Shown here in pieces: positions 32,897 through 40,788 of a DNA stretch of 64,000 nt. The stretch is taken from NCBI RefSeq assembly GCF_000689415.1, contig NZ_HG322950.1, forward strand, positions 4,843,501 to 4,907,500, given 5' to 3'. The DNA is from Pseudomonas knackmussii B13 (GTDB lineage Bacteria > Pseudomonadota > Gammaproteobacteria > Pseudomonadales > Pseudomonadaceae). Each line of letters starts with the position of its first letter. Within the stretch, counting starts at the first letter, position 1. The notes under the pieces are model-generated. The model searched no databases and was not told the DNA's origin. It saw nothing but the letters and a program-made list of their open reading frames with translations. Position numbers and translations under genes: made by a program.

Positions 32897-32910
32897 GACC
32901 GGTCGTCTCG
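32897..32910. promoter_or_regulatory. Candidate autoregulatory TetR operator
   Basis: An exact copy of the 14-base GACCGGTCGTCTCG seen before the OYE gene, starting 15 bases upstream of the TetR ATG. A shared site at both promoters points to the TetR protein repressing itself and the OYE gene. Confidence 0.6.
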
Positions 32911-32956
32911 CCCCGCCCAGCACTATTGATATCGGTGATTGAGCCCCACAGCGTGC

Positions 32957-33850
32957 TCAGCGCTCGGTGGTGTCTTCGGGCAGCAATTCCGCCACGCACT
33001 CGCGGAGCAGATCGCGCAGACGTGCAACGCCCGGCTCGGGTTCGGACTCGGCGCGGTGCAGGCACAGGCCGAGCGGCTGCAGGGTCGGCAGGCCAAGGCT
33101 TTCGGCATCCAGCACGACGACCCCTGAAGGCAGGCCGAGCGGCGTGCGCAGGCCCACACCCAAGCCAGCGGCCACTGCCGCCCAGATGCCGGAAAGCCCG
33201 GCACTGGTGAAGGCCACGCGCCAGGCGATGCCCGCGCGATCGAGCGCAGCCGTAGCCGCGCTGCGCAATAGACAAGGGGCCTCCAGCACCACCAGCGGCA
33301 ACGGCCGTTCGCCTGCCCAGGCCTGACCTTCGACAGAACCGATCCAGCACTGCGGCACGGCACCCAGGTGCTCCAGGTGCGCAGTCCGTTCGCCGGTGTC
33401 CCAGGCCAGGGCCAGATCGAGTTCGCCGTTGCGCACGCCACGCAGCAACTCCTGGTTGCGCGCGGTGCGCACCTCGATACGCACCTTTGGATGAGCCCGG
33501 GCGAAGCGGCCGAGCAACGCCGGCAACAGCGTCTCGCCGAAGTCTTCCTGCATGCCCAGGCGCACTCGCCCTTCGAGTGCTGCGCCACGCAACGCGCTGG
33601 CCGCCTCGTCGTTCAGTTCCAGCAGGCGGCGGGCATACGCCAGCAGCGTCTCGCCCGATTCGGTGAGCGCCATGCCCCGCCCTTCGCGGCGCAGCACCGG
33701 CGTGCCGGCCTGCTCCTCCAGCTTCTTCAACTGCGCACTGACGGCCGAGGTCGAGCGCCCCAGGCGATCCGCTGCGCGGGCGAAGCTGCCCAGCTCTATG
33801 CCGGTGACGAAGGTGCGGAGCACGTCGAGATCGAAGTTCACCCGGGCCAT
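32957..33850 (-). CDS. LysR-family regulator
   Basis: A 297-residue LysR regulator with the N-terminal HTH (FARAADRLGRSTSAVSAQLKKLE, recognition helix about 33-45) and an effector domain opening GRVRLGMQEDFGETLLP. It resembles the branch that controls small catabolic or detoxification genes. It is divergent from the CMD/tautomerase pair across 110 bases containing AACTATCAGTT, and so probably controls that pair. AGGA lies before the ATG. I do not recognise a specific named homologue. Confidence 0.85.
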   Translation of the reverse strand: MARVNFDLDVLRTFVTGIELGSFARAADRLGRSTSAVSAQLKKLEEQAGTPVLRREGRGMALTESGETLLAYARRLLELNDEAASALRGAALEGRVRLGMQEDFGETLLPALLGRFARAHPKVRIEVRTARNQELLRGVRNGELDLALAWDTGERTAHLEHLGAVPQCWIGSVEGQAWAGERPLPLVVLEAPCLLRSAATAALDRAGIAWRVAFTSAGLSGIWAAVAAGLGVGLRTPLGLPSGVVVLDAESLGLPTLQPLGLCLHRAESEPEPGVARLRDLLRECVAELLPEDTTER

Positions 33851-33871
33851 TTCAACAATCCTGCTTTATCG

Positions 33872-33882
33872 AACTATCAGTT
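33872..33882. promoter_or_regulatory. Candidate LysR operator, divergent region
   Basis: AACTATCAGTT, a dyad (AACT/AGTT) inside an AT-rich T-N11-A context, is 22 bases from the LysR start and about 80 bases from the CMD gene. It is typical of LysR autoregulatory sites but seen only once. Confidence 0.35.
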
Positions 33883-33960
33883 AAATATTTCCCGATTTTC
33901 GGGACAAAACTGACGCGCTAGCCTGACTTCGTCAAGTCACCCAAGCAGGAGAACCCAGCG

Positions 33961-34272
33961 ATGTCCCTTCCACCCCAAGCAACCTCCCGCCTGCAGCAGC
34001 AGGCACCGAAGCTGGCGCAGCTCACCGAACAAGTGCTTTTCGGCGACGTCTGGCAACGCAACGAACTCTCGCCGCGCGAACGCAGCCTGGCGACGGTCGC
34101 CGCGCTGGTGGTGCTGGGTCGCGGCGAACAGTTGCCCTTCCACTTCGAGCTGGCGCAACGCAACGGCCTGTCCCGCGAGGAACTGGTCGAACTGATCACC
34201 CACCTGGCCTTCTATGGCGGCTGGCCCGTCGCCGCCTCGGCCCTCAACCGCCTCGACAGCCAGGAGGAATGA
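33961..34272 (+). CDS. Carboxymuconolactone decarboxylase family protein
   Basis: A 103-residue single-domain CMD-fold protein (FGDVWQRNELSPRERSLATVAALV...PFHFELAQRNGLSREELVELITHLAFYGGWP). It contains no cysteine and thus lacks the CxxC of AhpD-type peroxidases, favouring a decarboxylase-like or other non-redox role. It is followed after 4 bases by a tautomerase gene and is divergent from a LysR gene, a compact inducible unit. Confidence 0.86.
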   Translation: MSLPPQATSRLQQQAPKLAQLTEQVLFGDVWQRNELSPRERSLATVAALVVLGRGEQLPFHFELAQRNGLSREELVELITHLAFYGGWPVAASALNRLDSQEE

Positions 34273-34276
34273 CGCC

Positions 34277-34678
34277 ATGCCCTTCGCCCGCATCGCCCTG
34301 CACAAAGGCAAGTCGCCCGAGTACCTGCGCGCCCTCGCCGACAACGTCTACCGCGCCCTGCACGAAGCCTACGACGTACCGGCCAACGACCGCTTCGTGA
34401 TGATCCACCAACTCGATCCCTGGGAATTCCACTACGACCGCAACTACCTGGGCGGGCCGCGCTCGGACGATTTCGTGCTGATCGCGATTACCGCCGGACG
34501 CCCGCGCGATACGCCGACCAAGCAGGCGTTCTATCGGCGACTGGTGGAGTTGCTCGGCGAGAGCCCCGGCATCGCCGGCGAGGACGTGATGGTGCAGGTC
34601 ACCACCAGCAGCAGCGAGGATTGGTCGTTCGGCGGCGGACGCATGGGCATCTTCGCCCTGCCGGCCGAGAACGGCTGA
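34277..34678 (+). CDS. Tautomerase, malonate-semialdehyde-decarboxylase-like
   Basis: A 133-residue tautomerase-superfamily protein. After Met removal the N-terminus is Pro (PFARIALHKGKS), the catalytic Pro-1. ANDRFVMIHQLDP, ITAGRPRD with the expected Arg, and DWSFGGGRMGIF match the pattern of malonate semialdehyde decarboxylase as I recall it. The CMD neighbour supports processing of a small keto or semialdehyde acid. The start at 34277 has GAGGAA upstream. Confidence 0.82.
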   Translation: MPFARIALHKGKSPEYLRALADNVYRALHEAYDVPANDRFVMIHQLDPWEFHYDRNYLGGPRSDDFVLIAITAGRPRDTPTKQAFYRRLVELLGESPGIAGEDVMVQVTTSSSEDWSFGGGRMGIFALPAENG

Positions 34679-34711
34679 ACGCAGGCGGCGATTCGCGGGA
34701 AAGAAGGAATT

Positions 34712-34745
34712 CCGGCGGGAAGGGCATGCGCGCCACGCCCGCCGG
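34712..34745. terminator. Hairpin between convergent tautomerase and gpx genes
   Basis: CCGGCGGG (34712-34719) pairs with CCCGCCGG (34738-34745). There is no U-tract on either strand, so intrinsic termination is doubtful; it is the only stem in the gap. Confidence 0.4.
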
Positions 34746-34752
34746 CAGAGAG

Positions 34753-35235
34753 TCAGCCCAGGGCTTTCTCGATGGCCTGGATCAGCGCCGGGTCTTCCGG
34801 CGTGGTGCGCGGGCTGAAGCGGTGCAGGACGCGGCCGTCGGGCGCGAGGAGGAACTTCTCGAAGTTCCAGGTGATGTCGCCGGGGAATTCGGCGCCCTCG
34901 CCGGCGAGCAGGCGATACAGCGGATGCCGCTCCGAACCGTTCACATCGAGCTTGCCCGACATGGGGAAGCTGACGCCGTAGTTCAGCGAGCAGAACGACT
35001 GGATCTCCGCCTCGCTGCCCGGCTCCTGGCCGGCGAACTGGTTGCACGGCAGGCCGAGCACCACGAAGCCGCGATCGCGATATTGCTGATAGAGCTTTTC
35101 CAGCCCGGCGTATTGCGGGGTCAGACCACACTTGGAGGCGACGTTCACCACCAGCACTACCTTGCCCTTGAGCGGGGCGAGCGGCAGATCCTTTCCGTCG
35201 AGGCCATGCAGAGTCAGATCGTGAAAAGCGCTCAT
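34753..35235 (-). CDS. Glutathione peroxidase family (thioredoxin-dependent peroxidase)
   Basis: A 160-residue Gpx-fold thiol peroxidase. The peroxidatic Cys is in VASKCGLTPQY (about 36), the conserved Gln is in GLPCNQFAGQEPG, which also holds the usual resolving-Cys candidate, and WNFEKFL carries the conserved Trp and Asn. Bacterial enzymes of this type generally use thioredoxin rather than glutathione. AAGGAG precedes the ATG at 35235; the frame is open upstream for 38 more codons without a site. Confidence 0.9.
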   Translation of the reverse strand: MSAFHDLTLHGLDGKDLPLAPLKGKVVLVVNVASKCGLTPQYAGLEKLYQQYRDRGFVVLGLPCNQFAGQEPGSEAEIQSFCSLNYGVSFPMSGKLDVNGSERHPLYRLLAGEGAEFPGDITWNFEKFLLAPDGRVLHRFSPRTTPEDPALIQAIEKALG

Positions 35236-35347
35236 GGAGTACTCCTTGAAGATGATTCGGCACAGCGAAGTGCCCTGCGTCCGGCCGGACAATCGGTCCG
35301 CGCGACGCATCCCAGTCGGTTCGGGAAAAAAGACCCTGCGTCCGTGC

Positions 35348-35375
35348 ATGCGAAAGGCGCCCGCAGGCGCCTTTC
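35348..35375 (-). terminator. Palindromic hairpin after slyD
   Basis: CGAAAGGCGCC-CGCA-GGCGCCTTTCG is a perfect 11-bp stem downstream of slyD. It has only three U residues built into the stem, so it may act as a terminator or as an mRNA 3' end. Confidence 0.55.
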
Positions 35376-35449
35376 GTGGATGAAGCTTAGCAGCTTCGAC
35401 CGGGCTTCATCGGGCCATCAATCGACCCGACGAAATACAGTCCCGGCAA

Positions 35450-35935
35450 TCAGTGGTGGTGACCACCTTCGCCGTGGATGTGACCGTGGGCGACTTCCTC
35501 GGCGGAAGCTTCGCGGACGTTCACTACCTTCACCTTGAAGTTCAGGCGCTGGCCGGCCAGCGGGTGGTTGCCGTCGACGGTGACGTCGTCGCCGTCGATG
35601 TCGCGGATGGTGACGATCTGCATGCCGCCGTCCGGAGCGGAGGCGTGGAACTGCATGCCGACTTCCAGTTCGTCGACGCCTTCGAACATTTCGCGGCTCA
35701 GGGTCGCGACCAGCTCGGCGCTGTATTCGCCGTAGGCGTCGCCCGGCTCGATGGAAACTTCCAGTTCGTCGCCGACCTGCTTGCCTTCCAGGGCCTTCTC
35801 CAGGCCGACGATGATGTTGCCCGCGCCCTGCAGGTACACCAGGGGAGCGCCGCCAGCGGAGCTGTCGATGACCTCACCTGCATCGTTGGTCAGGGTATAG
35901 TCGATGGAAACCGCCTTGTTGGCTGCGATCTGCAT
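35450..35935 (-). CDS. slyD: FKBP-type peptidyl-prolyl isomerase SlyD
   Basis: A 161-residue SlyD: an FKBP domain split by the IF chaperone insertion (about 70-130, SREMFEGVDELEVGMQFHA) and a His-rich metal-binding tail (HGHIHGEGGHHH). It folds proteins and can deliver nickel. The tail here is short compared with E. coli, suggesting lower metal capacity. Its ATG (35933-35935) overlaps by two bases the likely ATG of the divergent DUF3565 gene. Confidence 0.9.
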   Translation of the reverse strand: MQIAANKAVSIDYTLTNDAGEVIDSSAGGAPLVYLQGAGNIIVGLEKALEGKQVGDELEVSIEPGDAYGEYSAELVATLSREMFEGVDELEVGMQFHASAPDGGMQIVTIRDIDGDDVTVDGNHPLAGQRLNFKVKVVNVREASAEEVAHGHIHGEGGHHH

Positions 35936-36239
35936 GGTGAAGAACCTTTCCGAAAAAGAAGTAGAGCGCGCAAGTCTACGCCGGCCCGGGGACGAAAGCG
36001 ACCCGAGGGCAGACGGATGGCCCGCCCGCGAGCCCCCGCGGCTGCTTGACTTCCGTCAGGACGAGGACGGCCACTGGGTGGCAGTGTTGTCCTGCGGCCA
36101 TACCCAGCATCTGCGCCACGAGCCACCGTGGCAGTCGCGGCCCTGGGTGCTCGATCCGACGCAGCGTGCCGCCCAGATCGGGCAGCCCTTCCCCTGCGGT
36201 TGGTGCGCACGCGAAACCGACCCGACGACAAAGGAATGA
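35934..36239 (+). CDS. DUF3565 family protein
   Basis: About 100 residues ending in a DUF3565 core: DFRQDEDGHWVAVLSCGHTQH, then HEPPWQSRPWVLDP and PFPCGWC. The Cys-Gly-His and Cys-x-x-Cys elements look like a small zinc-binding fold; no function is known. The core is only about 60 residues, so the N-terminal 40 may be untranslated and the true start is unclear. The ATG at 35934 is the nearest in-frame candidate and a GTG-free stretch follows; an ATG at 35904 lies inside slyD. It precedes ackA by 7 bases. Confidence 0.6.
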   Translation: MVKNLSEKEVERASLRRPGDESDPRADGWPAREPPRLLDFRQDEDGHWVAVLSCGHTQHLRHEPPWQSRPWVLDPTQRAAQIGQPFPCGWCARETDPTTKE

Positions 36240-36246
36240 GGTGAAG

Positions 36247-37431
36247 ATGACGGCGCGCAACATCCTGGTGATCAACTGCGGCAGCTCGTCGATCAAGTTC
36301 GCCCTCGCCTGCGAGGCTCGTGAGGGTTTCATTCTCCACGGCCTGGCCGAACGCTTGGGCGAACCCGGCGCCGTGCTCGCCTGGCAGCAGGGTGACTTGC
36401 GCGACAGCATCGACCTGCAGGGCGCCGGCCACGAAGCCGCCCTCGCCCACCTGCTGCCGCTGGTGGAGAAAGCGCTGGACGGCCCGCTGCACGCCATCGG
36501 CCATCGCGTCGTGCATGGCGGCGAGCGCTTCACCCAGGCTTGCCGCATCGACGCCGAGGTCCTTCGGGCGATCCGCGACACCGCGCCCCTGGCGCCGCTG
36601 CACAACCCGGCCAACCTGCTCGGCATCGATGCCGCCATGGCGCTTTATCCACAGCTGCCGCATATCGCCGTGTTCGACACCGCCTTCCACCAGAGCCTGC
36701 CACCGCGCGCTTACCGCTACGCCGTGCCGGAGCCGCTATATAGCGAGCAGCACGTGCGCCGCTATGGCTTCCACGGCACCAGCCACCGCTACGTCTGCCA
36801 TCGCGCCGCCGAGATCAGCGGCCTGGCCCTGGGCGACAGCAACTGGCTGTCCGCGCACCTGGGCAACGGCAGCTCGACCTGCGCCATCGCCAACGGCCAG
36901 AGCCGCGACACCAGCATGGGCCTGACCCCGCTGGAGGGCCTGATGATGGGCACCCGCAGCGGCGACGTCGATCCGAACCTGCACAGCCACCTGGCGCGCA
37001 CCCTGGGCTGGAGCCTGGAGCGCATCGACCACATGCTCAACCACGACAGCGGCCTGCTCGGGCTGTCCGGCCTGTCCAACGACATGCGCACCCTGGAGCA
37101 CGCCCGCGACCAGGGCCACGCCGGCGCCGCGCTGGCCATCGAAGTGTTCTGCTATCGCCTGGCCAAGTCGCTGGCCGCCATGACCTGCGCCCTGCCGCGG
37201 CTGGACGGCATCATCTTCACCGGCGGCATCGGCGAGAACTCGCCGCTGGTGCGCAACCTCACCGTGCGCCACCTGCATGTGCTGAACCTGGAACTCGACG
37301 GCGAAGCCAACGCCCGCTGCGTGCGCGGCGTCGAAGGGCCGATCCACCTCGCCGGCCACCCGCGGGTGCTGGTGATCCCGACCAACGAAGAACGCCAGAT
37401 CGTCCTCGACACCCTGGCCGTGCTCGGCTGA
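36247..37431 (+). CDS. ackA: Acetate kinase
   Basis: A 394-residue ASKHA-fold kinase. Visible: ILVINCGSSSIKF (5-17), HRVVHGGERF (His and Arg of the active site), FDTAFHQ with the catalytic Asp, YGFHGTSHRYV, HLGNGSSTCAI, GLMMGTRSGDVDP and FTGGIGENS. It interconverts acetate and acetyl phosphate with ATP. GAGG lies before the ATG. It is followed after 57 bases by pta in the same direction, forming the overflow/acetate-assimilation and pyruvate-survival module. Confidence 0.94.
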   Translation: MTARNILVINCGSSSIKFALACEAREGFILHGLAERLGEPGAVLAWQQGDLRDSIDLQGAGHEAALAHLLPLVEKALDGPLHAIGHRVVHGGERFTQACRIDAEVLRAIRDTAPLAPLHNPANLLGIDAAMALYPQLPHIAVFDTAFHQSLPPRAYRYAVPEPLYSEQHVRRYGFHGTSHRYVCHRAAEISGLALGDSNWLSAHLGNGSSTCAIANGQSRDTSMGLTPLEGLMMGTRSGDVDPNLHSHLARTLGWSLERIDHMLNHDSGLLGLSGLSNDMRTLEHARDQGHAGAALAIEVFCYRLAKSLAAMTCALPRLDGIIFTGGIGENSPLVRNLTVRHLHVLNLELDGEANARCVRGVEGPIHLAGHPRVLVIPTNEERQIVLDTLAVLG

Positions 37432-37488
37432 AGATTGCGCCTTCGCCCCACAAGGGCAGCTCGAACCCGAACGGCTTAAGGAGCCCGG

Positions 37489-39612
37489 ATGCACACCTTC
37501 TTCATCGCCCCAACCGGCTTCGGCGTCGGCCTCACCTCGATCAGCCTCGGCCTGATCCGCGCCCTGCAGCGCGCCGGCCTGAAGGTCGGCTTCTACAAAC
37601 CCATCGCCCAGCCGCAACCCGGCGACGACGGCCCGGAGCGCTCCAGCGAGCTGGTCGCCCGCACCCACGGCCTGAAACCGCCGACACCGATGCCACTGAG
37701 CAAGGTCGAACGCATGCTCGGCGACGGCCTGCTCGACGAGCTGCTGGAAAACATCATCCGCGAGTTTCAGGCGACCGCCGAAGGCCAGGACGTGATGATC
37801 GTCGAAGGCATGGTTCCGACCCGCCACGTCAGCTACGCCGCGCGCGTCAACTTCCACCTTTCGAAGAGTATCGACGCAGAGGTGATCCTGGTTTCCGCGC
37901 CGGAGAACGAGACGCTCAACGAGCTCTCCGACCGCCTCGATATCCAGGCCCAGCTGTTCGGCGGCCCGCACGACCCGCAGCTGCTCGGGGTGATCCTCAA
38001 CAAGGTCCGCGATATCGACGAAGAAGGCCGCCCGCTGGAAGGCGAAGCCGGTGCGCAACGCTACGCCCAGCGCCTGCGCGAACATTCGCCGCTGATGCGC
38101 AATGGCGACTTCCGCCTGCTCGGCTGCATCCCCTGGCAGGACGACCTGAACGCCCCGCGCACCCGCGACGTCGCGGAGTTGCTCAATGCCGGCGTGATCA
38201 ATGCCGGCGAATATGAACAGCGGCGGGTGCAGAAGATCATCCTCTGCGCGCCCTCGGTGCCGAACATCGTCCACCTGCTCAAGCCCGGCGTGCTGGTAGT
38301 GGTGCCCGGCGATCGCGACGACGTGATCCTCGCCACCTGCCTCGCCGCCATGAACGGCGTTCCGCTCGCCGGCCTGCTGCTGTGCAGCGGCCTGGCACCG
38401 GACGCACGCATCATGGAGCTGTGCCGCAGCGCCCTGCAGGGCGGGCTGCCGGTGCTCTCGGTGAACACCGGCTCGTTCGACACCGCCGGCGACCTGACCG
38501 GGATGAACAAGGAAATCCCGGTGGACGACCGCGAGCGCTCCGAGCGCGTCAGCGAGTACGTCGCCGGGCACATCGACTTCGACTGGCTGCGCCAGCGCTG
38601 CGGCGCGCCGCACGAACCTCGCCTGTCACCACCGGTATTCCGCTACCAGTTGACCCAGCGCGCGGCCCAGGCCCACAAGCGCATCGTCCTGCCCGAGGGT
38701 AGCGAGCCGCGTACCGTGCAAGCGGCAGTGATCTGCCACGCCCGCGGCATCGCCCGCTGCGTGCTGCTGGCCAAGCCCGATGACGTACGCGCGGTGGCGC
38801 AGATGCTCGGCATCGCCCTGCCGGAGGACCTGGAGATCATCGATCCGGACCAGGTCCGCAGCCGCTACGTCGAGCCCATGGTGGCGCAGCGCAAAGGCAA
38901 GAACCTGAACGCGCCCATGGCCGAGCAGCAGCTGGAAGACAACGTCGTGCTGGGCACCATGATGCTCGCCCTCGACGAAGTGGACGGCCTGGTTTCCGGC
39001 GCCATCCACACCACCGCCAACACCATTCGCCCGGCGCTGCAGCTGATCAAGACCTCGCCCGGGTACAACCTGGTGTCCTCGGTGTTCTTCATGCTGCTGC
39101 CCGACCAGGTGCTGGTGTATGGCGATTGCGCGGTGAATCCCGACCCTTCGGCCAGTGACCTGGCGGAGATCGCCGTGCAGAGTGCCGAGTCCGCGCAGGC
39201 CTTCGGCATCACGCCGCGAGTGGCGATGATCAGCTACTCGACGGGCGAGTCGGGAAGTGGCGCGGATGTCGACAAAGTGCGGGAAGCAACACGCATCGCG
39301 CAGGAAAAACGCCCCGATCTGTTGATTGACGGACCCTTGCAGTATGATGCCGCCGCCATCGCCAGCGTCGGCCAGCTGAAGTCCCCCGACAGTCCGGTGG
39401 CCGGCCGCGCGACCGTGTACGTGTTCCCCGACCTGAATACCGGGAACACCACCTACAAGGCGGTACAGCGCAGCGCCAACTGCATAAGCATCGGCCCGAT
39501 GCTGCAAGGCTTGCGCAAGCCGGTGAACGATCTGTCTCGCGGCGCCCTGGTGGAAGACATCGTCTACACCATTGCTCTCACCGCGATCCAGGCCGACACG
39601 CAACACCCATGA
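37489..39612 (+). CDS. pta: Phosphate acetyltransferase (long form)
   Basis: A 707-residue three-domain Pta: an N-terminal P-loop/BioD-like domain (FIAPTGFGVGLTSISLGLIRAL), a DRTGG domain (about 215-330), and the catalytic PTA_PTB domain from about 385 (IVLPEGSEPRTVQAA, ISYSTGESGSG, FPDLNTGNTTYK). It converts acetyl-CoA and phosphate to acetyl phosphate. The first loop reads APTGFGVGLTS, lacking the standard GKS/T Lys, so ATP binding may be altered. AAGGAG precedes the ATG. Confidence 0.94.
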   Translation: MHTFFIAPTGFGVGLTSISLGLIRALQRAGLKVGFYKPIAQPQPGDDGPERSSELVARTHGLKPPTPMPLSKVERMLGDGLLDELLENIIREFQATAEGQDVMIVEGMVPTRHVSYAARVNFHLSKSIDAEVILVSAPENETLNELSDRLDIQAQLFGGPHDPQLLGVILNKVRDIDEEGRPLEGEAGAQRYAQRLREHSPLMRNGDFRLLGCIPWQDDLNAPRTRDVAELLNAGVINAGEYEQRRVQKIILCAPSVPNIVHLLKPGVLVVVPGDRDDVILATCLAAMNGVPLAGLLLCSGLAPDARIMELCRSALQGGLPVLSVNTGSFDTAGDLTGMNKEIPVDDRERSERVSEYVAGHIDFDWLRQRCGAPHEPRLSPPVFRYQLTQRAAQAHKRIVLPEGSEPRTVQAAVICHARGIARCVLLAKPDDVRAVAQMLGIALPEDLEIIDPDQVRSRYVEPMVAQRKGKNLNAPMAEQQLEDNVVLGTMMLALDEVDGLVSGAIHTTANTIRPALQLIKTSPGYNLVSSVFFMLLPDQVLVYGDCAVNPDPSASDLAEIAVQSAESAQAFGITPRVAMISYSTGESGSGADVDKVREATRIAQEKRPDLLIDGPLQYDAAAIASVGQLKSPDSPVAGRATVYVFPDLNTGNTTYKAVQRSANCISIGPMLQGLRKPVNDLSRGALVEDIVYTIALTAIQADTQHP

Positions 39613-39744
39613 ACCCAGGAGGGCCGCTCCGCCGAGCGGCCCAGGCCAACGCCGGCACAGGAAGGTGCCACCCGAAACGCCAAGGGGCCGGGACCCCAAC
39701 CACGCGCGGCGACTCCGCCGGCGCCCATGTACAAGGAACGCTCG

Positions 39745-40653
39745 ATGCTCAATTTCCTTCCCCACGCCCTGCGAGGTTCGCTGGCCGGCCTGCTGCTGGT
39801 GATCAGCACCCTGTGCTGGTGCCTGCCGCTGCTCAGCATGTCCCTGCTCAAGCTGGTGCTGCCCTTCTCCGCCGCGCAGTCGGCTCTCAGCAAGCTGATG
39901 AGCCTGATCGCCGAGGGCTGGATCGCCTGCAACAAGGGCTGGATGAACCTGGTGCAACGCACCGGCTGGCAGGTCCAGGGCCTGGAAGGTCTGCACTACG
40001 ACCATTCCTACCTGGTCACCAGCAATCACCAGAGCTGGGTCGACATCCTCGTCCTGCAGTACCAGCTGAACCGCCGCATCCCGCTGCTGCGCTTCTTCCT
40101 CAAGCAGGAGCTGATCTGGGTCCCGGTGATCGGCCTGTGCTGGTGGGCGCTGGATTTCCCCTTCATGAAGCGCTACAGCAAGGCCTACCTGGCCAAGCAC
40201 CCGGAGAAAAAGGGCCAGGACCTGGCGACCACGCGCAAGGCCTGCGCCAAGTTCAAGCGCATCCCGGTGTCGGTGTTCAACTTCCTCGAAGGCACCCGCT
40301 TCACCCGCGCCAAGCACGACGAGCAGCAATCGCCCTTCCCGCACCTGCTCAAGCCCAAGGCCGGCGGCATCGCCTTCGTCCTCGACGCCATGGGCGAGCA
40401 GCTGCGCACGCTGGTCAACGTCACCATCCACTATCCGGACGGCAGCCCGACCTTCTGGTGCCTGCTCTCCGGCCGCCTCAAGCGCGTGGTGGTGCGTTTC
40501 GAGGAGCTGGAGATCCCGCGCCAGTTCATCGGCAAGAGCTACGACCAGGACGAGGGCTATCGCGCAGAGTTCCAGCAGTGGGTGAACCAGCTGTGGGAGC
40601 GCAAGGAGCAACTGCTGGCGCAGCTGCACCGCGAGTACCCGGCCAGCGCCTGA
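39745..40653 (+). CDS. PlsC-type acyltransferase
   Basis: A 302-residue membrane acyltransferase. The N-terminal hydrophobic segment (LAGLLLVISTLCWCLPLLSM) is followed by the catalytic NHQSWVDIL (HX4D), the KQELIWVPVIG block, and FLEGTRFTR (the PlsC EGTR motif). It likely adds the second acyl chain in phospholipid synthesis or remodels lipids; it resembles the YihG/accessory branch rather than canonical PlsC. The ATG at 39745 has AAGGA 8 bases upstream, better than the ATG at 39727. Confidence 0.86.
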   Translation: MLNFLPHALRGSLAGLLLVISTLCWCLPLLSMSLLKLVLPFSAAQSALSKLMSLIAEGWIACNKGWMNLVQRTGWQVQGLEGLHYDHSYLVTSNHQSWVDILVLQYQLNRRIPLLRFFLKQELIWVPVIGLCWWALDFPFMKRYSKAYLAKHPEKKGQDLATTRKACAKFKRIPVSVFNFLEGTRFTRAKHDEQQSPFPHLLKPKAGGIAFVLDAMGEQLRTLVNVTIHYPDGSPTFWCLLSGRLKRVVVRFEELEIPRQFIGKSYDQDEGYRAEFQQWVNQLWERKEQLLAQLHREYPASA

Positions 40654-40660
40654 GGATTTT

Positions 40661-40735
40661 CTGGATTCCCGCGTTCGCGGGAAGGACGCAACGGATTCGA
40701 CCAGTCGTCATCCCCGCGGACGCAGGGACCCAGCA
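40661..40735. repeat. Inverted repeat of the TGGATTCCCGCG type
   Basis: CTGGATTCCCGCGTTCGCGGGAA at one end and TCATCCCCGCGGACGCAGGGACCCAG at the other form a long imperfect dyad, a widespread extragenic element distinct from the other repeats here. Each arm also folds on itself (CCCGCG/CGCGGG). Confidence 0.6.
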
Positions 40736-40750
40736 AACAGCACAAACGAA

Positions 40751-40778
40751 GAAGCCCGCCAATCGGCGGGCTTTTTCA
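40751..40778. terminator. Terminator between convergent acyltransferase and OmpA-like genes
   Basis: AGCCCGCC-AATC-GGCGGGCT followed by TTTTC on the plus strand, with a GAAGAAG run that gives a weaker U-tract on the minus strand. Confidence 0.85.
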
Positions 40779-40788
40779 TGCAGCGCTA

